A stretch of 64,000 nucleotides of DNA. It comes from Metopolophium dirhodum. Taxonomy: Eukaryota > Arthropoda > Insecta > Hemiptera > Aphididae. The position numbers were made by a program, and so were the translations under genes. Positions 10,895 through 21,749 of the stretch are shown here, piece by piece. The first letter of the stretch is position 1. Every line of letters starts with the position of its first letter. Under the pieces are notes generated by a model. The model did no database searches and was not told the DNA's origin. It saw only the letters and a list, made by a program, of their open reading frames with translations. Where the stretch lies: positions 5,332,001 through 5,396,000 of the forward strand of contig NC_083560.1 in assembly GCF_019925205.1 (NCBI RefSeq), given 5' to 3'.

Positions 10895-11221
10895 ACAAAG
10901 ATAGTATAAAAAAAAAAAGAAGAAAATATTTCTACTAATAATACGAGCGTACTTGTTTTATGGAACAGGCACTCAGACAGAACAATTTTGAAAAGATTAA
11001 GAATCGATAGCTACCCAATAATTAATATCACATGCTATGACAAATATTTTAACCAAAATTTTACATTAATTTCAGAGAAATTACATTCGAAGGAAATAAT
11101 TTTTGAAATAGATATAGGGCATGTGCAAAAGATAAGACGGTTATTAAATTTAGAAGAAACGCATAGATTCATTTGTTCCAAAACGCATACGATCACGACC
11201 CAAAAGCAGATGTCAAATTAA

Positions 11222-11906
11222 CCAAATGTATCTCCGACTATGCCGTAAGAAAACAGGGGTATGGCACGTTAATAAAACATTTCTAAAACAAAAATAGATT
11301 TTCGCGGCATGTGAACTAATTTAATATTATTATTTTTGCATATACATATAAAGTCTAGGTCATCAGAAAAAAAAAAGAAATCGCACGCGAAGTAGACAGG
11401 GCGACCAAAACGATATAGTCAACTTGATTATAAAAATACAGCCCACCGCTCGTAATGTATCAGTTCAGAGGTAGATTGTATATTTGTATTTTAAGTAGAC
11501 GAACATCTGCAACGAGAATTAATACCAGCTGAAATGCGAGAGACACCTTTGTGAACTTTGGAAACTTTAAAAAGTTACGAAGGGTGTGTCTGGTAGTTCA
11601 AATGGAACTAAGAATCGTAATATAAAGAAAAAAAACAAAACAAATTAAATCGCTTAAATTAGGCTACATGACGTGACAACTTTATTTTCATATAAGTTGT
11701 CCCCTCGTTTAGTCTACGTTTAATTGAATAAAAATCAGTGCGTAAGAAATAGGTAGATATAATGATAATCGAACAGTATCGAAAATACGATAACACTAAT
11801 TCAGGGGTATTAAATATGGTATATAATATATAAAAGGGGGAATAGAATTACAATACATTTTATTTAGTAAATCTTTGTAACTAATAAATTAAAATAAGTA
11901 ATTTAA
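11222..11906. other. Non-coding stretch downstream of the envelope-like remnant
   Basis: No gene. Two possible hairpins: GACACCTTT...AAGGGTGTGTC around 11550-11590 and GACAACTT...AAGTTGTC around 11674-11701. A TATA-like run followed by AAAAGGGGGAATAG at 11830-11845 could be a polypurine tract and might mark an LTR border, but no paired repeat is present. Confidence 0.25.
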
Positions 11907-12142
11907 AATAATGAACCCCTAGAGACCTACTCAACACTTAACGCATACCTTTTAAGGAAATCAATTCAAATTAATTTATTTTAAGCTCAGGTGCCTCTAA
12001 TGTGAAGCTCCTTCATGCCATTCATTGTCTTTTTTTTTTAATCTTATGCTATACCTTTTACTTATTGTGCCTCCTAGTACAGATTGTAAATATTCATTTA
12101 AATAAACGTTTTAAAAAAAAAAAAAAAAAAGAATAATGAACC
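11907..12142 (+). mobile_element. Short poly(A)-tailed retroposed insertion with 11-bp target duplication
   Basis: The segment 11918-12131 ends in A18 (12113-12130), preceded by an AATAAA polyadenylation signal (TTTAAATAAACG). It is flanked by AATAATGAACC at 11907-11917 and 12132-12142. This is the signature of target-primed reverse transcription of a polyadenylated RNA. The 214-bp body has no frame and no internal A/B boxes that I can see, so it may be the 3' end of a non-LTR element or of a cellular mRNA. Confidence 0.7.
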
Positions 12143-12414
12143 GACTTTAGGTCAACAATATTTAACAAGGAACTAACTAATCATTATTTTATATAATTTA
12201 TGACACCTTATTACGAGTGAAATAAGTGTAAACTTAATAATAATAATTATTAAAACATTGTCGTATTACGACAACCAACTAACAAAAAAATATATGTAAT
12301 AAGTTTTCTTTTGTATTAAGTAAATTAATAATTAACCAACATAATTAACAAAAAAATATATATATATTGTAAATTGTTGCGATGTTCTAATGTAACAAAT
12401 GTAAACACTGTATC
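12143..12414. other. AT-rich stretch
   Basis: No feature beyond AT-rich sequence; AACAAAAAAATATAT occurs twice (about 12283 and 12347). Confidence 0.5.
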
Positions 12415-12603
12415 TATTAAAAACTAAAAAAAATTGAAACTGAAAATGTCCGTAAACATTTCGAAACTGATCAAAATTTTTTGAAATTTTTTTCGTTTAT
12501 AAAAAATGCTAATATAAACAACCAGTGATAGTTGCATTTAACAACGGTCATTTGTTTTAAAGTTACACCAAAAACTAAAATCGATTTTGTCGAAAACGGA
12601 TTT
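12415..12603 (+). repeat. Repeat family A, copy split by a MULE (5' part)
   Basis: Contains AATGTCCGTAAACA, ATGCTAATATAAAC and the block GTTACACCAAAAACTAAAATCG of family A. The copy resumes at 13980 with GCGTAAGAATCCCCGG, so the MULE at 12612-13979 was inserted into it. Confidence 0.6.
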
Positions 12604-13986
12604 TGCGTAAACGGTAGAGTACGATTGAGAACGTTGTACCCTTTTGATAACACGATTGAGAACGATTGTGGCAGATCAAAGAAACAATATTTTGTACCTT
12701 ATAATCAAATGATTGAGAACGATTTTTAGAGCGACGTTGCCGTTCAGTACCGTCTTGAAATAAAATGTTCGATATTTAAAAAAATAGTTTACCTGTGGAT
12801 TTCAGTATAATATTGTAAGTACAGGGGCCTCGAATTCCCGTTGTTGTTTATCTTAATGTTTAGTAATAAAGATAATAAATACGATATCGTGGTTTACGTA
12901 TCTGCAGATAGTTTACGTATGCGCCAAATTCAGTTGTTTGGTGGACAGAGCGGTAACAACGTAATAATATAGTGTAATATTAATTATGATGGAAAACTTC
13001 AAAATTATAACGTCTGAACACGGAAAAGATCTTGCAGTATTAAATAATGATAAATATCCATTTGTAAGACAACGCAAAGATGGTTTAATGAAATGGAAAT
13101 GTTCCAATAACAACTGTAGTGCCAGCTTATTAACAAAAATGGATAAAACTTTTCATTCGTCAAACGGTGAACACGTGAATCATGTAAGTAATAATAATCA
13201 AAAAATTGAAAGACAGATTTTAAGAGAAAATTCTAAGCGAAAAGCTGAAGATAATTTATCTACAAGACCTTTAAAAATTATTAGAACTGAGTTACTAAAT
13301 AGTGATTTACCAAATATTACGCACAATGATATTACATCAGTGCGAAAGGCAATTTATGACAAGAAGAGAAAACAATACCCAATTTACCCTACTAATTTAA
13401 ATGAAGCTATATCACAATTAAATAATATTCAAAATAACGATTTATGTTTATTTAAAAGTGATCAATTTGTTTTTGTTCCCGAAACCAATAACTTCGTTTG
13501 TATAACAACAAGCCAAAATTTAAATTTTATGTCGAAACAAACCGAATTATTCGGAGATGGTACTTATAATTTTGCACCAACATTTTTTTTACGGTTATAT
13601 ACATTACACACATATGTAAACGGTTTTCACAATTTCACGTGCCTATTGCTTATTTTTTTTTACCGAACAAAACAAAACAAATTTACATTAAAATGTGGAA
13701 GTATCTCTTGCAAATATGTCCAGCTCTTAACGTTCAAAAGCTGAATTTGGACTTCGAAATCGGTGCTCACGAAGTAGTCAAAGAAAATTTCCAAATGTGA
13801 TTATTGAAACTTGCCGTTTTCATATAGCCCAAGCTTGGTGGAGAAAAAAATAATATCTGTATATTTTATTTCTATTTTGTATTTTTAATTACTGCAGCAA
13901 TGTCGCATAAAAGTTGGTAGGTAAAAACGTTCTCAATCTTGATATTAAAAAAGGTACCGTTCTTAATCGTGTTCTACCCTGCGTAA
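12604..13986 (+). mobile_element. MULE-type DNA transposon, 1,368 bp, nested in family A
   Basis: The ends at 12612 (GGTAGAGTACGATTGAGAACG) and 13979 (inverted: GGGTAGAACACGATTAAGAACG) form imperfect inverted repeats of about 30 bp. The flanks share TGCGTAA (12604-12610 and 13980-13986), extendable to 8-9 bp with a mismatch, which fits the 8-10 bp duplications of Mutator-like elements. The motif GATTGAGAACG occurs three times at the left end (12623, 12654, 12711) and twice inverted at the right end (13928 and, with one change, 13958). The transposase gene inside is broken. Confidence 0.75.
12986..13849 (+). pseudogene. MULE transposase with FLYWCH zinc finger, frameshifted and truncated
   Basis: The N-terminal 60 residues form a FLYWCH-type zinc finger (WKCSNNNCSA with later H..H around residues 53-55). 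A basic linker follows. Around residue 190 is FGDGTYNF, carrying the first catalytic Asp of the MULE DDE domain. The frame then drifts near 13600-13690; the block LNLDFEIGAHEVVKENF (second Asp) and, after another slip, ETCRFHIAQAWWRKK (the C/H motif after the second Asp) appear in other frames at about 13739-13850. The third acidic residue and everything after it are missing. The gene cannot make a functional transposase; the element would depend on a related source. Confidence 0.75.
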
Positions 13987-14020
13987 GAATCCCCGGTTTT
14001 CCTTAATTTTTTTTTTAAAT
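13980..14020 (+). repeat. Repeat family A, copy split by a MULE (3' part)
   Basis: GCGTAAGAATCCCCGGTTTTCC corresponds to GCGTAAAAATTCCCGTTTTTCC in intact family A copies and is the right-hand continuation of the copy at 12415. Confidence 0.55.
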
Positions 14021-14351
14021 TAATATTTAAATTAATAAATAACACATCTAGACATCTAGTACCTACAATCTTGCAATCTACATTCTATAAATACAGTTAC
14101 TATAAAATATTCCAAAGTATAATTCTGTATTATTCACATACAAACAATTACATACACAACCCACTCCACTCACCTCTAATTAAAGGTGTAGTGGGCGCAC
14201 ACCTCTACTCTAGGATAGCCACCACTATAATATAAGTTATAACTTTTATACAAATATTTCCTAAAATACATAACTATTCATTCATAGTTGATCTTAGATA
14301 ACTTTTCAACCTTTTTAAGGTTGAAAAGGAGCTCTCTGGAGTGGCTGTAGA
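14021..14351. other. AT-rich non-coding stretch
   Basis: Nothing supported. A short inverted repeat TTTTCAACCTTTTTAAGGTTGAAAAG lies around 14308-14333 (arms CTTTTCAACCTT). Confidence 0.4.
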
Positions 14352-14932
14352 CAGGGCCGTAGCTAGGCACTGGCAAGAGGGCATTTGCCAGGGGCGCAAT
14401 TATACGAAAGGCGCAATTTCATCGAGTGACAATCTCAACTGAAATATGATAATTTACAAAAAAAAAAAAATCCACCGTTTATTTTTAACGTTATCGCAAT
14501 ACGTTTCTCGTCGCGAATTCGCATAATATTGGAAACTATGCTAGGGTATTTATTTATATCACTGCCCCTCCGACCATACCTAAACATGCAATATGTATTT
14601 ATATGCTATATGCGTTGACGTATTTTGTATTCACTATTCATACCATACGGTCGTCGGTCAATAACAATATTTTTATTAGAACTAAAAACGATATAATATG
14701 TTATACTGTTATCTGTAATATGTTTACGAATTACGAAACGAACATTTTGTCATTTTCACTTGTTTTTTCAATCAAATAAGAAGTGAAGAAGTGAAGAATT
14801 GAAGAATACAACATTAATCATCATTTTATCACACGTACATTTTTTTTAAGACAACTGAGTATGTAAGTATATAAATTCTACTCGTTCACTATTATATAGT
14901 AGGTATATTTTTATGTTATAGTAGGTAAAAGC
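14352..14932 (+). mobile_element. Left end of a hAT element related to DUF4371/ZMYM1-type hATs
   Basis: CAGGGCCGTAGCTAGGCACTG begins at 14352 and is followed by GGCATTTGCCAGGGGCGCAATT. This style of terminus, with a repeated GGGGCGCAAT segment, is usual for the hAT group whose transposase carries DUF4371, and such a transposase fragment lies at 15300-15896. The matching right terminus and target duplication were not found; CGCCACTG ending at 16128 is a possible right end but its flank does not match. Confidence 0.4.
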
Positions 14933-15299
14933 CAGTGGCGGTTTTGGCATGTAATTTTACATGAGGAGGTAAAATATTAAATAGTAAATACACTATTACT
15001 CTAACACAGGAACAAAATATGTTAATGTATTTTTTAAAGTTTAAAACAAGTTCTGTACAAAAAAATAATATTCAATATTGTTGTTTATTAAACTTAAATT
15101 CTAAAGCATTTTATGTCTAAAATAAATAAATATAAATATTTAAATTAAAATTAAAAATTAAATTATGCGATTAAAATTTTTAATTTAAAAATAGTACAAA
15201 ATACCAACATAAATAACCAAATATTTTTTATTTTCGTAAAAATTACAAGTGAGGTGGTGCCTCACTTGCCTCACCACCAAAACCGCCACTGGTAAAAGC
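14925..15299. mobile_element. hAT-type MITE (359 bp) with perfect 8-bp target duplication
   Basis: The element 14933-15291 starts CAGTGGCGGTTTTGG and ends with its inverted copy CCAAAACCGCCACTG. GTAAAAGC flanks it at 14925-14932 and 15292-15299. A second, partial copy of the same family lies at 16375. It separates the DUF4371 coding remnant from its upstream sequence. Confidence 0.85.
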
Positions 15300-15896
15300 C
15301 AATTAATTGAATTGGTTAGCCATTATGATACCGTATTGCTTGATCACATAAAAAGTATTAATAGTTGTTCCAGTAAAAATAAACTTAGTTATTTTTCTCC
15401 AACAATACAAAATGAATTAATTGTACTTTTAGGGAAAAAAGTAAAAAACGAAGCATTAGATAGAATTAAGAGAGCAAAATACTTTTCTATACTTTTTGAT
15501 TGTACGCCCGACGTATCTCATAAAGAACAGTTAACAGAAATAATTCGATACGTACGTATTATTGATAAAGAAGTTACAATTGAAGAGACTTTTATTGACT
15601 TTATAGCTACACAGGAAATAAAGGGTATTAGGTTAGCTGGTGAAATAACAAAAAAACTGTTTGATGATGGATTAAATATTAATGATTGTAGAGGCCAAGG
15701 TTTCGATAATGGTTCTAATATGGCTGGAATTTATAATGGTGTGCAAGCTCATATTTTACAAAAAAATAGATTGGCCGTGTTCGTTCCGTGTTCTGCACAT
15801 AGTCTGAATTTGGTTGGCGTACACGCAGCAGATACATCTCCAACCATCACTACAGCCTGTAGAAACTGGCCATGTACAAAACTAGAAAATATTTGA
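15300..15896 (+). pseudogene. hAT transposase fragment with DUF4371 region (ZMYM1-like)
   Basis: The frame is open for about 198 codons after the MITE. It reads IQNELIVLLGKKV, then YFSILFDCTPDVSHKEQL (catalytic Asp region of the hAT RNase H fold) and GFDNGSNMAGIYNGVQAHI, followed by VPCSAHSLNLVG. This succession is diagnostic of DUF4371-type hAT transposases called zinc finger MYM-type protein 1-like in arthropods. The N-terminal zinc finger region is missing and the C-terminal dimerisation domain is not found before the stop at 15896. The codons between 15249 and 15299 belong to the MITE and not to the protein. Confidence 0.75.
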
Positions 15897-15899
15897 ATT

Positions 15900-16374
15900 A
15901 AAAAATGAACTCAGTATTTTTCAACCATTTTTGGTACCAAACTGATAACAAAAAATCACGATATTTATTGAAAATGTTGATAACTGAAGCTTCGAAAATT
16001 TTCTACAAAATCCTTTGTATCGTATGATAAAATTTGTTTTTCTTAATCATGTAGAAACACACCATTAAACATGTACGAGACACGAGTAAATGGTGGGGGG
16101 GAGCCCCCTCCCTATAAATACGCCACTGGTACGTATATACAAAATTTTTTAAATACCTACTTACTAAAAAATACATTTTTCTATTCTTTCTTATTTCATA
16201 GGTACTAGTTTTTGTATTGGTTTAGGGAATTACAGGTTTGCTAAAGTAAAGTAAAGTCAATTAAATTGTTTAATCAAAAACTATTTATTTGTAGGTATAT
16301 ATTTTGAATTTTTTTTACTTCAAATGATTATAAAAAAACCGTGCTTAATAGGTTAGGTTAGGTTAGGTAGGTAC
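15900..16374. other. Non-coding stretch with a hAT-like terminus and a TTAGG run
   Basis: GGGGGGGAGCCCCCTCCCTATAAATACGCCACTG ends at 16128 and looks like a hAT right terminus. At about 16349-16368 there are four TTAGG-type units (GGTTAGGTTAGGTTAGG). Confidence 0.4.
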
Positions 16375-16570
16375 AGTGGCTGTTTTGGGAGGAGCCTCAC
16401 TTGTAATTTCAGAAATTAAAAAATATTTGTTTACTTTTTATTGGTACCTACTATTATGAATTTTATTCGTTTACTTTAATTTAAAATATTTAATATATTA
16501 TACATATATTAGATGCATTAGATAAACAACATTTTGGGATATTTAGTTTATTTTTGTACAGAACTTACGC
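16375..16570 (-). mobile_element. Partial second copy of the 14.9-kb hAT MITE family
   Basis: CAGTGGCTGTTTTGGGAGG followed by CTCACTTGTAATTT and AAAAAATATTTG matches the right end of the 14933-15291 element read on the minus strand. The copy ends near TTTTTGTACAGAACTT, which corresponds to an internal position of the other copy, so it is truncated. Confidence 0.65.
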
Positions 16571-16970
16571 GAAACGCGAGTAAGTGTGTGCGTCGCTGTA
16601 TAACGTCGCTATAATAGCTATTATAGCCCTTGCTGTTTTTAACTCTTTCCAGCACAGCCCACACAGGGGACCGATAAATGTTTATACTTATACTGCAAAG
16701 ATGCATTTTTTTAGAAAAAAATTGATTTAAGTATAAAAACCAAATATTGTTTTGGTAAGAAGTACGACTTTGGTGTTGAAAAAATTTAAAAAAAAAAAAA
16801 AAATAGAGGTTGGATGGCGCAATTCTGGCCTAATTCATGGTGTAATTCTCACGATGCAGCAAGTGATAGATTTATTTTGATAGGTATAATATATGGTATA
16901 TAAACTATCAATAAAATAGAAATTATATTTTATTTTATGATTAGATCTGTAATAATTATACATATTGTTG
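16571..16970. other. Non-coding stretch
   Basis: No gene. TATAATAGCTATTATA near 16609-16624 is a short palindrome, and an A-rich run occurs at 16787-16803. Confidence 0.45.
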
Positions 16971-17170
16971 AGTTTAGGAGTATGTTTGTAGATCGATCTG
17001 GATAAAAATGCCTACACTGCTTTTAGTAATAAGTAACATTTACTAAACGCATGACGTACACATAAGTAATATTATAATGTAGGAAGTACCTACAGTATGC
17101 TAAGAGTCGGCCTTATATACAAGTGACCTATTGACCTAAGTCTCACTCCACTGTTTAACAATATCAGATT
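16971..17170 (-). repeat. Repeat family B fragment, inverted
   Basis: Read on the minus strand this contains CAATAGGTCACTTGTATATAAGGCC, a CATACTGTAGG segment and ATTATAATATTACTTATGTGTACGTCATG in the same order as in 29270-29370, 35930-36030 and 36840-36950. The outer part also matches 36950-37010 (TACTAAAAGCAGTGTAG). Confidence 0.7.
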
Positions 17171-17464
17171 CGCTAATAATTATATCGCATGATATGGTGT
17201 GATTTTTCACATTATTAAATAATATTCAACACATATATTACATAACTTGTATGTTGTATTTATGTAAGTATTTACAAAATTCTAAAAAAAAATAAATGTT
17301 TTGCCATGAAAATTTGTTTTTTTAATTTGTAGTATACAATTTTTTTTAAATTAAGTCAAAATCTCATTACTAAATTGCTCACCAAATATAATGAATATTA
17401 CATAAACAAATAGTTATTTTTATGGTCTATGGGTGGTTTGACGAAATCTGAAATAATAAAAGTA

Positions 17465-18475
17465 AAAAATGTGGGAAAGTGGGTGTCACTGTGCTGTACA
17501 GTAGATTACAAGTGACCCACTATAATGGATGGATGGTGTTAAATTTGAATTCATTGATATAATATCATCGTGTAAGTAAAACGATTCTGAGCGAAGACGG
17601 TCCTAAGAAGACCTATGATATTACTAAGTATATTTGATTGTATTATTGTGAATTAAGTAATTTATAGGTACATGACCTTTTTACGTGAAACCTTGTTTTA
17701 AAATTTCAATCCCTAGCTATAAAAGTTGAATATTTCATACATTTTAACAACAAAATAATTATTAAATTTCAAATTAGATATCATTTAAAAAAAAATTGGT
17801 TCTTTAAACGCCTATAAATAAAAATTGTTTTAATGAATTTTTAATATTTTTCAACTGCTATTGTAACTGGAGCCTCGTATTACATTTTCACACTTTTTTA
17901 CCCACGTTTTTTTATAGCATTTATAATAAATGTAAATTAAAAATGCTCATAACTCACTTAAAAAATAAGGAAGCATGTATTACATTTTTAAATGTAATGA
18001 AAATTTTTTTTTTATGAATTTCTAACTCAAGATGATTCGCACATTTTCGTGATTTGTACCTACGTGTTTTGTCAAGATTTAAATTTTAAATGCTTATAAT
18101 ATAAAATTGTGACTACGTCATTGTAACAATATAGTAAGAGCCTTGTATTATATTTTCAACCTTTTTAACCTAACAAATAAAATTTTATTGACATTCATAG
18201 AAAAAAAACTAAAAAGATTGAAAATTGACAATGTCCGTAAAAAGCTCAAAAAGTCAAAATATTTTCAAAATTGTATGGTGTATAGAAAATGAAAATAATT
18301 GGAAACTGAAAATGTCTATAAACAGTTCATAACATTTTGAAAATTCTATCATGTATAGAGAATACGAATATAAACAACCAGTGAAAATGCCATTTATATA
18401 CGTTCATTTGTTTTAGAGTTACACCAAAAACCAAAATCGATTTTGTCGAAAACCTTATCCATATCGAAGAAATAA
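17465..18475 (+). repeat. Repeat family A copy
   Basis: Head at 17468 with GGGTGTCACTGTGCTGTACAG, then ACGATTCTGAGCGAAGACGG and the usual body blocks; the copy stops after TTTTGTCGAAAACC and lacks the tail. Confidence 0.65.
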
Positions 18476-18775
18476 AAATAACACTGCAAAGTAAATGTTC
18501 TCTAATTTATAGTGAGGAAATTTGGTTGCTTATCTTGGACTACATCCTGAGTGGTGCTGATTCATAGCAAAACAGTTTTTGCTATGTTTTACACTTGTAA
18601 GATGGAGACAACACATGCGGATGTAGCGTCATGTTAACAATCATAGAAACTATACAAAAACCTATACAAATTAAAAATTATTGCAAAACAGTTTACCATA
18701 GTATAAAGGGATGGAGGGGCATATCCTCCCACGGATCTGTGTACCATACACTATTCCTGTAAATTGTAAATATTT
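18476..18775. other. Non-coding stretch
   Basis: No gene. GCAAAACAGTTTTTGCTATGTTTTACACTTG is present at about 18567-18598, an uncharacterised but distinctive non-AT-rich patch. Confidence 0.35.
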
Positions 18776-18777
18776 CT

Positions 18778-18940
18778 AATTGTACGTACTTTTGCCTTCT
18801 AAACACCATGATACAATCAAAATTGTTATGATTGAAGTTATCAATTAATTACTTTTTATGAATTAATATTTTATATTATTATTATTCATTATGTGCAATC
18901 ATGGTGTTTAGAAGGAAAATATACGTACATACAGTTAAAA
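18778..18940. mobile_element. Small foldback MITE
   Basis: TACGTACTTTTGCCTTCTAAACACCATGAT near 18784-18812 is matched in inverted form by ATCATGGTGTTTAGAAGGAAAATATACGTA near 18898-18928. The arms are about 30 bp and the spacer about 85 bp, AT-rich. No target duplication could be fixed. Confidence 0.65.
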
Positions 18941-19091
18941 AAATCTAATTAAGTAAATTTTTTTTAAATTATACCTACCTTTAACTGTTTCCGCGGACAC
19001 ACGGTATATAATAGCGTAAATTCAAAGTGCTCATAATATCTCACTTGATAACTAAATTATTATAAAAAAACCTCATACAAATACTGATAAT

Positions 19092-19140
19092 TAGGGCTTG
19101 GAAGTTGTTGCATTTGCATGTTTTTATTTTTTGAATTTGT
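19092..19140 (+). mobile_element. Terminal fragment of the CGGBP1-like hAT MITE family
   Basis: TAGGGCTTGGAAGTTGTTGC followed by ATTTGCATG matches the terminus of the 41023-41787 element. Only the end is present. Confidence 0.5.
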
Positions 19141-20720
19141 GTCTACTTTCTGTTACTGTCTATGGCCCCCAGTTATCGCCATCAGTGGTTATTATATTTA
19201 ACTTTATTTCTTTAGTCATGCAAAAGTATTTACCTATCAACATTAAAATTACTTACCCAAATAGTAGGTACCTAATAAATTAAATAAGAATAAGTAGGTA
19301 ATAATTTATATTTTATAAGAGTTGCTCTTGTAGTTTTATTTAATTTCTAATGCCTAGGTGTACTTTGAAAATTTGTTGGTCATTATTAATTATTGCCATT
19401 TGTCATACCTAAGACAAACTGAAATGTTTTGTTTTGTTACATAGATAACTAATTACTAATAAATTAGTTGGTAATAAAGTATCGTATCCATTTTATCTAT
19501 AGTCATAAACTCATAACTAACCTGGCCACTGGCTTATATTAGCTAAACGCAAAAAACCGTTATTTTACTTTATAGTTTATAATATAGCTGTATTGTTATA
19601 CAGAGTGTAATAGGAAGATCTGACAGATAAAATAACTTTTATTCTAATTAATATTTTACATTTTTTTTTTATACATATAATTTATATTCACTTGCGTTAC
19701 ACTTATAATATAAAAAAAAATATTTTTATTTTTAATACTGAAAATAAAAAATTTAAATTTAAATTGTTTGGATGAATTAAAATAGCCAATTTGTGTAATG
19801 ATTGTAAGAATAATTTTCATGGAAAAAACATTTATCTAAGGCAAGTATTTAGAATTTTTTATGTATCAATATTTTTTGATTAAATTATTTACTAATCATA
19901 TATTTTTAACTAATTTTATCAAACGTTTAAATAGTATGATTTTTTTTCTGTTAGGTCTTCGTGTTATTATCTTTATTTGTCTTTCCTTGTCTTCTTTACA
20001 AGAGTTTTAAAATATTTTGCTTTTCCTTCATGGTAAATTGTACAAGGGGGCATTACTGCTAGTAATCTCATATTTTATTTATTTAAATTGTTATTACCTA
20101 CAATAGGTACATAGGTAAATGCAATCATTTATTATTGTCATGTTTTAAATAATTAATTTTTCTATATAATATAATTTCTTATATTATTCATACCATATTA
20201 AAATAAGGTATGTCATAGTAATTAGTAATTACTAAAGTACCTTACCTATAATATGAAATTTACTAGTTGACCGCATTAAACCATATTGTAAACACAAATA
20301 TGTAGTTATATATTTTTAGTGTTTTAAACTATTACAATTTTAAATTCTGCCATGTAGATAATATAAATACTTAGTAAAACTTCTAAAATTTGAAATTAAA
20401 CTTATTATTAAAATATTAATATAGGTAGTAGTATACTAACATGGTAGTCTTCCATGTGGTATCTAGTTACATTTATTTGTTACAAAAATAAAATATTAAT
20501 TAAACCATTTTTTTTTTTTTACAATTTGATATTAATTTTCATTTAAAATATACTTTTTATTGGTTTAGATATTAATAATATTATTATCATAATGAGAAAT
20601 TTAAAAACGGCGAAAGACCAGCGCCATTTTTTGTCTGAGTGATGGTCAGCGGGCGAGGAGAATGCGTATCACAATGTGTGCATTATACCTATTATTATAT
20701 CATGATATTAATAAATTTAG
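19141..20720. other. AT-rich stretch without recognised genes
   Basis: I see nothing coding. The sequence is rich in TAGGTACCTA-type words. A small GC-richer patch, ACCAGCGCCATTTTTTGTC, lies near 20619-20637. Confidence 0.5.
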
Positions 20721-20729
20721 TGGTACAAA

Positions 20730-21450
20730 GAAATTCAAGAAGAACTAACATTTCTTAATAATCGAGCAACTATTTTAAAATCAATTAAACCATTAAATGA
20801 ATCGGATCTTGTTACGAATAATGCTCATATGTTCCATCTTCTACTTCTACTCTAAACCAGCATATCAATGATTTTTAAAAAAAATTTATAGACAAAGCAG
20901 AAGATTTAGTTAGAAATTGTATTTATTCTGATATTATAATAAGAACAGTTTCTATACATGCAATTTGTGCTGATGCTCCGAAGTCATTTACTGTGAAAAT
21001 CAAGTCATACTGGTTAATTTTCTTGCACCAGGTATCTTGCAGAGGGTAAACATGTCGGAAGTACTTGTTTCCCATTTTAATATAGTAATTCTAGAGAAAT
21101 AACACACGAAGATCATAAGGTTCTTTGACTGTATCCTACTATACCAAGTAGGATAATCTAAAAAATTAGTACAAATTTAATGTTTCTCAAATCTTCAATA
21201 ACTAGTGATTTTGTACGAAAACCAAGACTAAGTAAAGTTGTTGGTCATTGAAGGCTACCGAGCTTCGTCAGTTCTTACTTTATAACAGACCACTTGCTTT
21301 GAAAATTGTACTTAATGTTAAGTGTATGATCATTTTATGGTTTTGAATGCATTGAATATTATATTGCGTCCAAATATTGATGGCAAATTATTTAATTATT
21401 TTGATAATTTCTTAAAGAATTTTGATAAAAACTTATAATCGCTTTGGTCC
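20730..21450 (+). pseudogene. Decayed tnp2/En-Spm-like DDE transposase
   Basis: Several short blocks in changing frames follow the order of the aphid-abundant tnp2-like transposases: EIQEELTFLNNRATILKS near 20730, DKAEDLVRNCIYSD near 20891, then IHAICADAP-KSFTVKIKSY (the conserved CDAPAKSF block) near 20956-21010, AEGKHVGSTCFPF near 21035-21080, THEDH near 21100, and KATELRQFLLYNRPLALKIVL near 21256-21315. Stops and frameshifts separate every block and the conserved LDYMHLxCLG segment is missing. A MITE at 21486 marks the end of recognisable homology. Confidence 0.55.
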
Positions 21451-21485
21451 TCTTGATGCTTGTTGTTGTATATTTGATACTTTAA

Positions 21486-21639
21486 TTTAAGAGGACACTA
21501 CCCATGCATTTGTTGTCCCTGTCTTACACACGTACGATATATCAAATTTTCATTCACTAGTTAGTGTGCTGTTAGTTTTGATATTAAGAGTGAATTGACC
21601 TGTTATCAAACTTTTAAGTTAGGTTAGTGTCCTCTTAAA
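21486..21639. mobile_element. 154-bp MITE with 15-bp TIRs
   Basis: TTTAAGAGGACACTA at 21486-21500 is exactly inverted at 21625-21639. The inner part has CCCATGCATTTGTTGTCCC. The outermost TTAA on both sides would suit a piggyBac-type TTAA target site, but the palindromic edge makes the border ambiguous. Confidence 0.7.
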
Positions 21640-21749
21640 TCTTTGTCTCATTAAAATTAAATTAGTAGAAATTATAATAATTTCATGAGAATAATAAATA
21701 AAATATAATTAACTTGTTGATTTATTCAATTATTATTACGTATACATAT

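Noticed and set aside
11830..11920. LTR border for the envelope-like gene (TATA-like run and AAAAGGGGGAATAG)
   Set aside because: No second copy of the putative LTR exists in the window and no TG...CA border is evident.
14352..16128. A complete hAT element from CAGGGCC (14352) to CGCCACTG (16128)
   Set aside because: The orientation and the DUF4371 frame fit, but the 8-bp flanks (GCTGTAGA and GTACGTAT) do not match and the termini differ, so the two ends may belong to different elements.
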